Below are positions 5,493-6,273 of a DNA stretch of 6,273 nt, piece by piece (position 1 is the stretch's first letter; each line of letters starts with the position of its first letter). The position numbers and the translations under genes were made by a program. The stretch is from Burkholderiaceae bacterium (lineage in GTDB: Bacteria > Pseudomonadota > Gammaproteobacteria > Burkholderiales > Burkholderiaceae_C), in the NCBI GenBank assembly GCA_017999135.1, contig JAGOBT010000202.1, positions 1 to 6,273 of the forward strand, given 5' to 3'. A model generated the notes under the pieces. That model had not been told where the DNA came from and searched no databases. It saw only the letters and a program-made list of their open reading frames with translations.

Positions 5493-6273
5493 GTCGGGGC
5501 GCTCGCGGCCATCTCGGCATCGGAGCGCAGTGCGCGCAGCTCGGCGAGCATGTCGGCCATCAGCCCGGCGAGCTGCGCCAGGCCGGCGGCCACGGTGTCA
5601 GCCTGCGCGCCGGTGTTCTCCGCGATGTCGGTGAGGATGGTGGTCTGCACCTCGGCCTCCTCCACCAGGTCGGTGGTGGCGTCGGCGGTGGCCATGGTGG
5701 CCTCTGCGGTGGCGGCGGTGGGGTCTTCCAGCGCCTCCAGCGCGGCCACCTGCGGCGAGCCCTCGGCCAGCTGCGCCAGGGTGAGGCCCTGCTCCTCGAG
5801 GTACTTGCCCACGGGGGCGAAGTCGTCGGCCAGGTCGAGCAGCGCGGCCACGATGCGGCGGCCGCTTTCGGTGCCGACGTCGGTGGCCTCCATGGCGCGG
5901 CGCAGGTCGAGCAGCTCGTTGGCGCCGCTGGCGTCGAAGCCCGCCGCGCTGGCCCGCGCGAGGATCTCGCGGGCCTTGATGGCCAGCTTCTCCTCCTCGG
6001 TGTAGTACAGGTCGACGTACTGCCGCGTCTTGGCGATGAAGGCGTCGATGCCGCCGGCGAAGTCGGCCAGCTGCAGCTTGGCGCTGGTGCTGAGGCCCGC
6101 GATGCGCTCGAACACGCCGCCGAGCGGCTCGAACTCGGCCGTCATGGAATCGGCCACGGCCTTGATCTGCTGCACCAGGCCGGCCAGCTGGTCGAGCGTG
6201 GGCGCCTCGCCCAGCGCGGCCAGGGCATCCTTGGCCCACTGCGGCAGGTCGATGGCGTACATGGCCTCGCGCA
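5489..6273 (-). CDS. Tail length tape measure protein, C-terminal part (5' end outside window)
   Basis: The reading frame is open to the right edge. The first in-window Met at 6262 is preceded in frame by R-E-A, so the true start is probably outside and at least 260 C-terminal residues are present. The visible part is almost all helical and Ala/Leu/Glu-rich with heptad-like spacing. Counting from Met at 6262, segments are WAKDALAALGEAPTLDQLAGLVQQIKAVADS (9-39), the stretch containing YVDLYYTEEEKLAIKAREIL (82-101), and ESGRRIVAALLDLADDFAPV (132-151). The 'D.yyteeEk' followed by 'G......LldLad.f..v' resembles the C-terminal helical region of proteobacterial phage tape measure proteins. A low-complexity Ala/Thr stretch follows (TAATAEATMATADATTD) and then a final coiled-coil-like helix (LAQLAGLMADMLAELRALRSD). 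The protein would set tail length and sit inside the tail tube. It overlaps the hub gene by ATGA. Internal membrane segments typical of the family would lie outside the window. Confidence 0.78.
   Translation of the reverse strand, partial: REAMYAIDLPQWAKDALAALGEAPTLDQLAGLVQQIKAVADSMTAEFEPLGGVFERIAGLSTSAKLQLADFAGGIDAFIAKTRQYVDLYYTEEEKLAIKAREILARASAAGFDASGANELLDLRRAMEATDVGTESGRRIVAALLDLADDFAPVGKYLEEQGLTLAQLAEGSPQVAALEALEDPTAATAEATMATADATTDLVEEAEVQTTILTDIAENTGAQADTVAAGLAQLAGLMADMLAELRALRSDAEMAASAPT

Noticed and set aside
3528..6005. An open frame of 825 codons on the plus strand
   Set aside because: It lies antisense to the hub and tape-measure genes. Its translation is a low-complexity Ala/Gly/Val/His/Arg mix with no domain, a typical antisense shadow in high-GC DNA with G/C-biased third positions.

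Overview
The window is a stretch of a tailed-phage (prophage or free phage) late region in which every supported gene lies on the minus strand, so genes are read from the right edge to the left edge. The DNA is very GC-rich, with strong G/C preference at third codon positions. That preference also opens many long false frames on both strands. A holin, a peptidoglycan-peptidase endolysin and a bacterial lipoprotein point to a Gram-negative host. The base composition and protein style suggest a high-GC proteobacterium, possibly of the Burkholderiales. That host guess is inference and cannot be proved from this window.

Right half (6273 to about 1508), long-tailed (siphovirus-like) tail-tip genes in order of transcription: the C-terminal part of a probable tape-measure protein running in from the right edge; a 636-residue probable tail-hub structural protein; a 217-residue tail appendage protein whose N-terminal motif recurs in phage tail proteins; a 206-residue SPRY-domain protein starting at a GTG codon; and a 264-residue beta-rich phage structural protein.

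Left half (1480 to 1), lysis-associated genes: a 158-residue secreted protein with six cysteines and no recognised function; a 134-residue three-helix holin; a 141-residue M15-family endolysin starting at GTG; and a small lipoprotein cut by the left edge.

No promoter, terminator, tRNA, repeat array, insertion sequence or attachment site was found. The gene junctions are overlaps of 1 or 4 bases or gaps of 4 bases, except for one 27-base gap before the secreted protein. The window therefore reads as one polycistronic, translationally coupled unit that builds the tail tip and then lyses the host. No stretch over 300 bases lacks a gene. The least ordinary items are the SPRY-domain tail protein, the secreted cysteine-rich protein at the tail/lysis boundary, and the terminal lipoprotein, which lies in the place where spanin genes are often found but without a recognisable partner.
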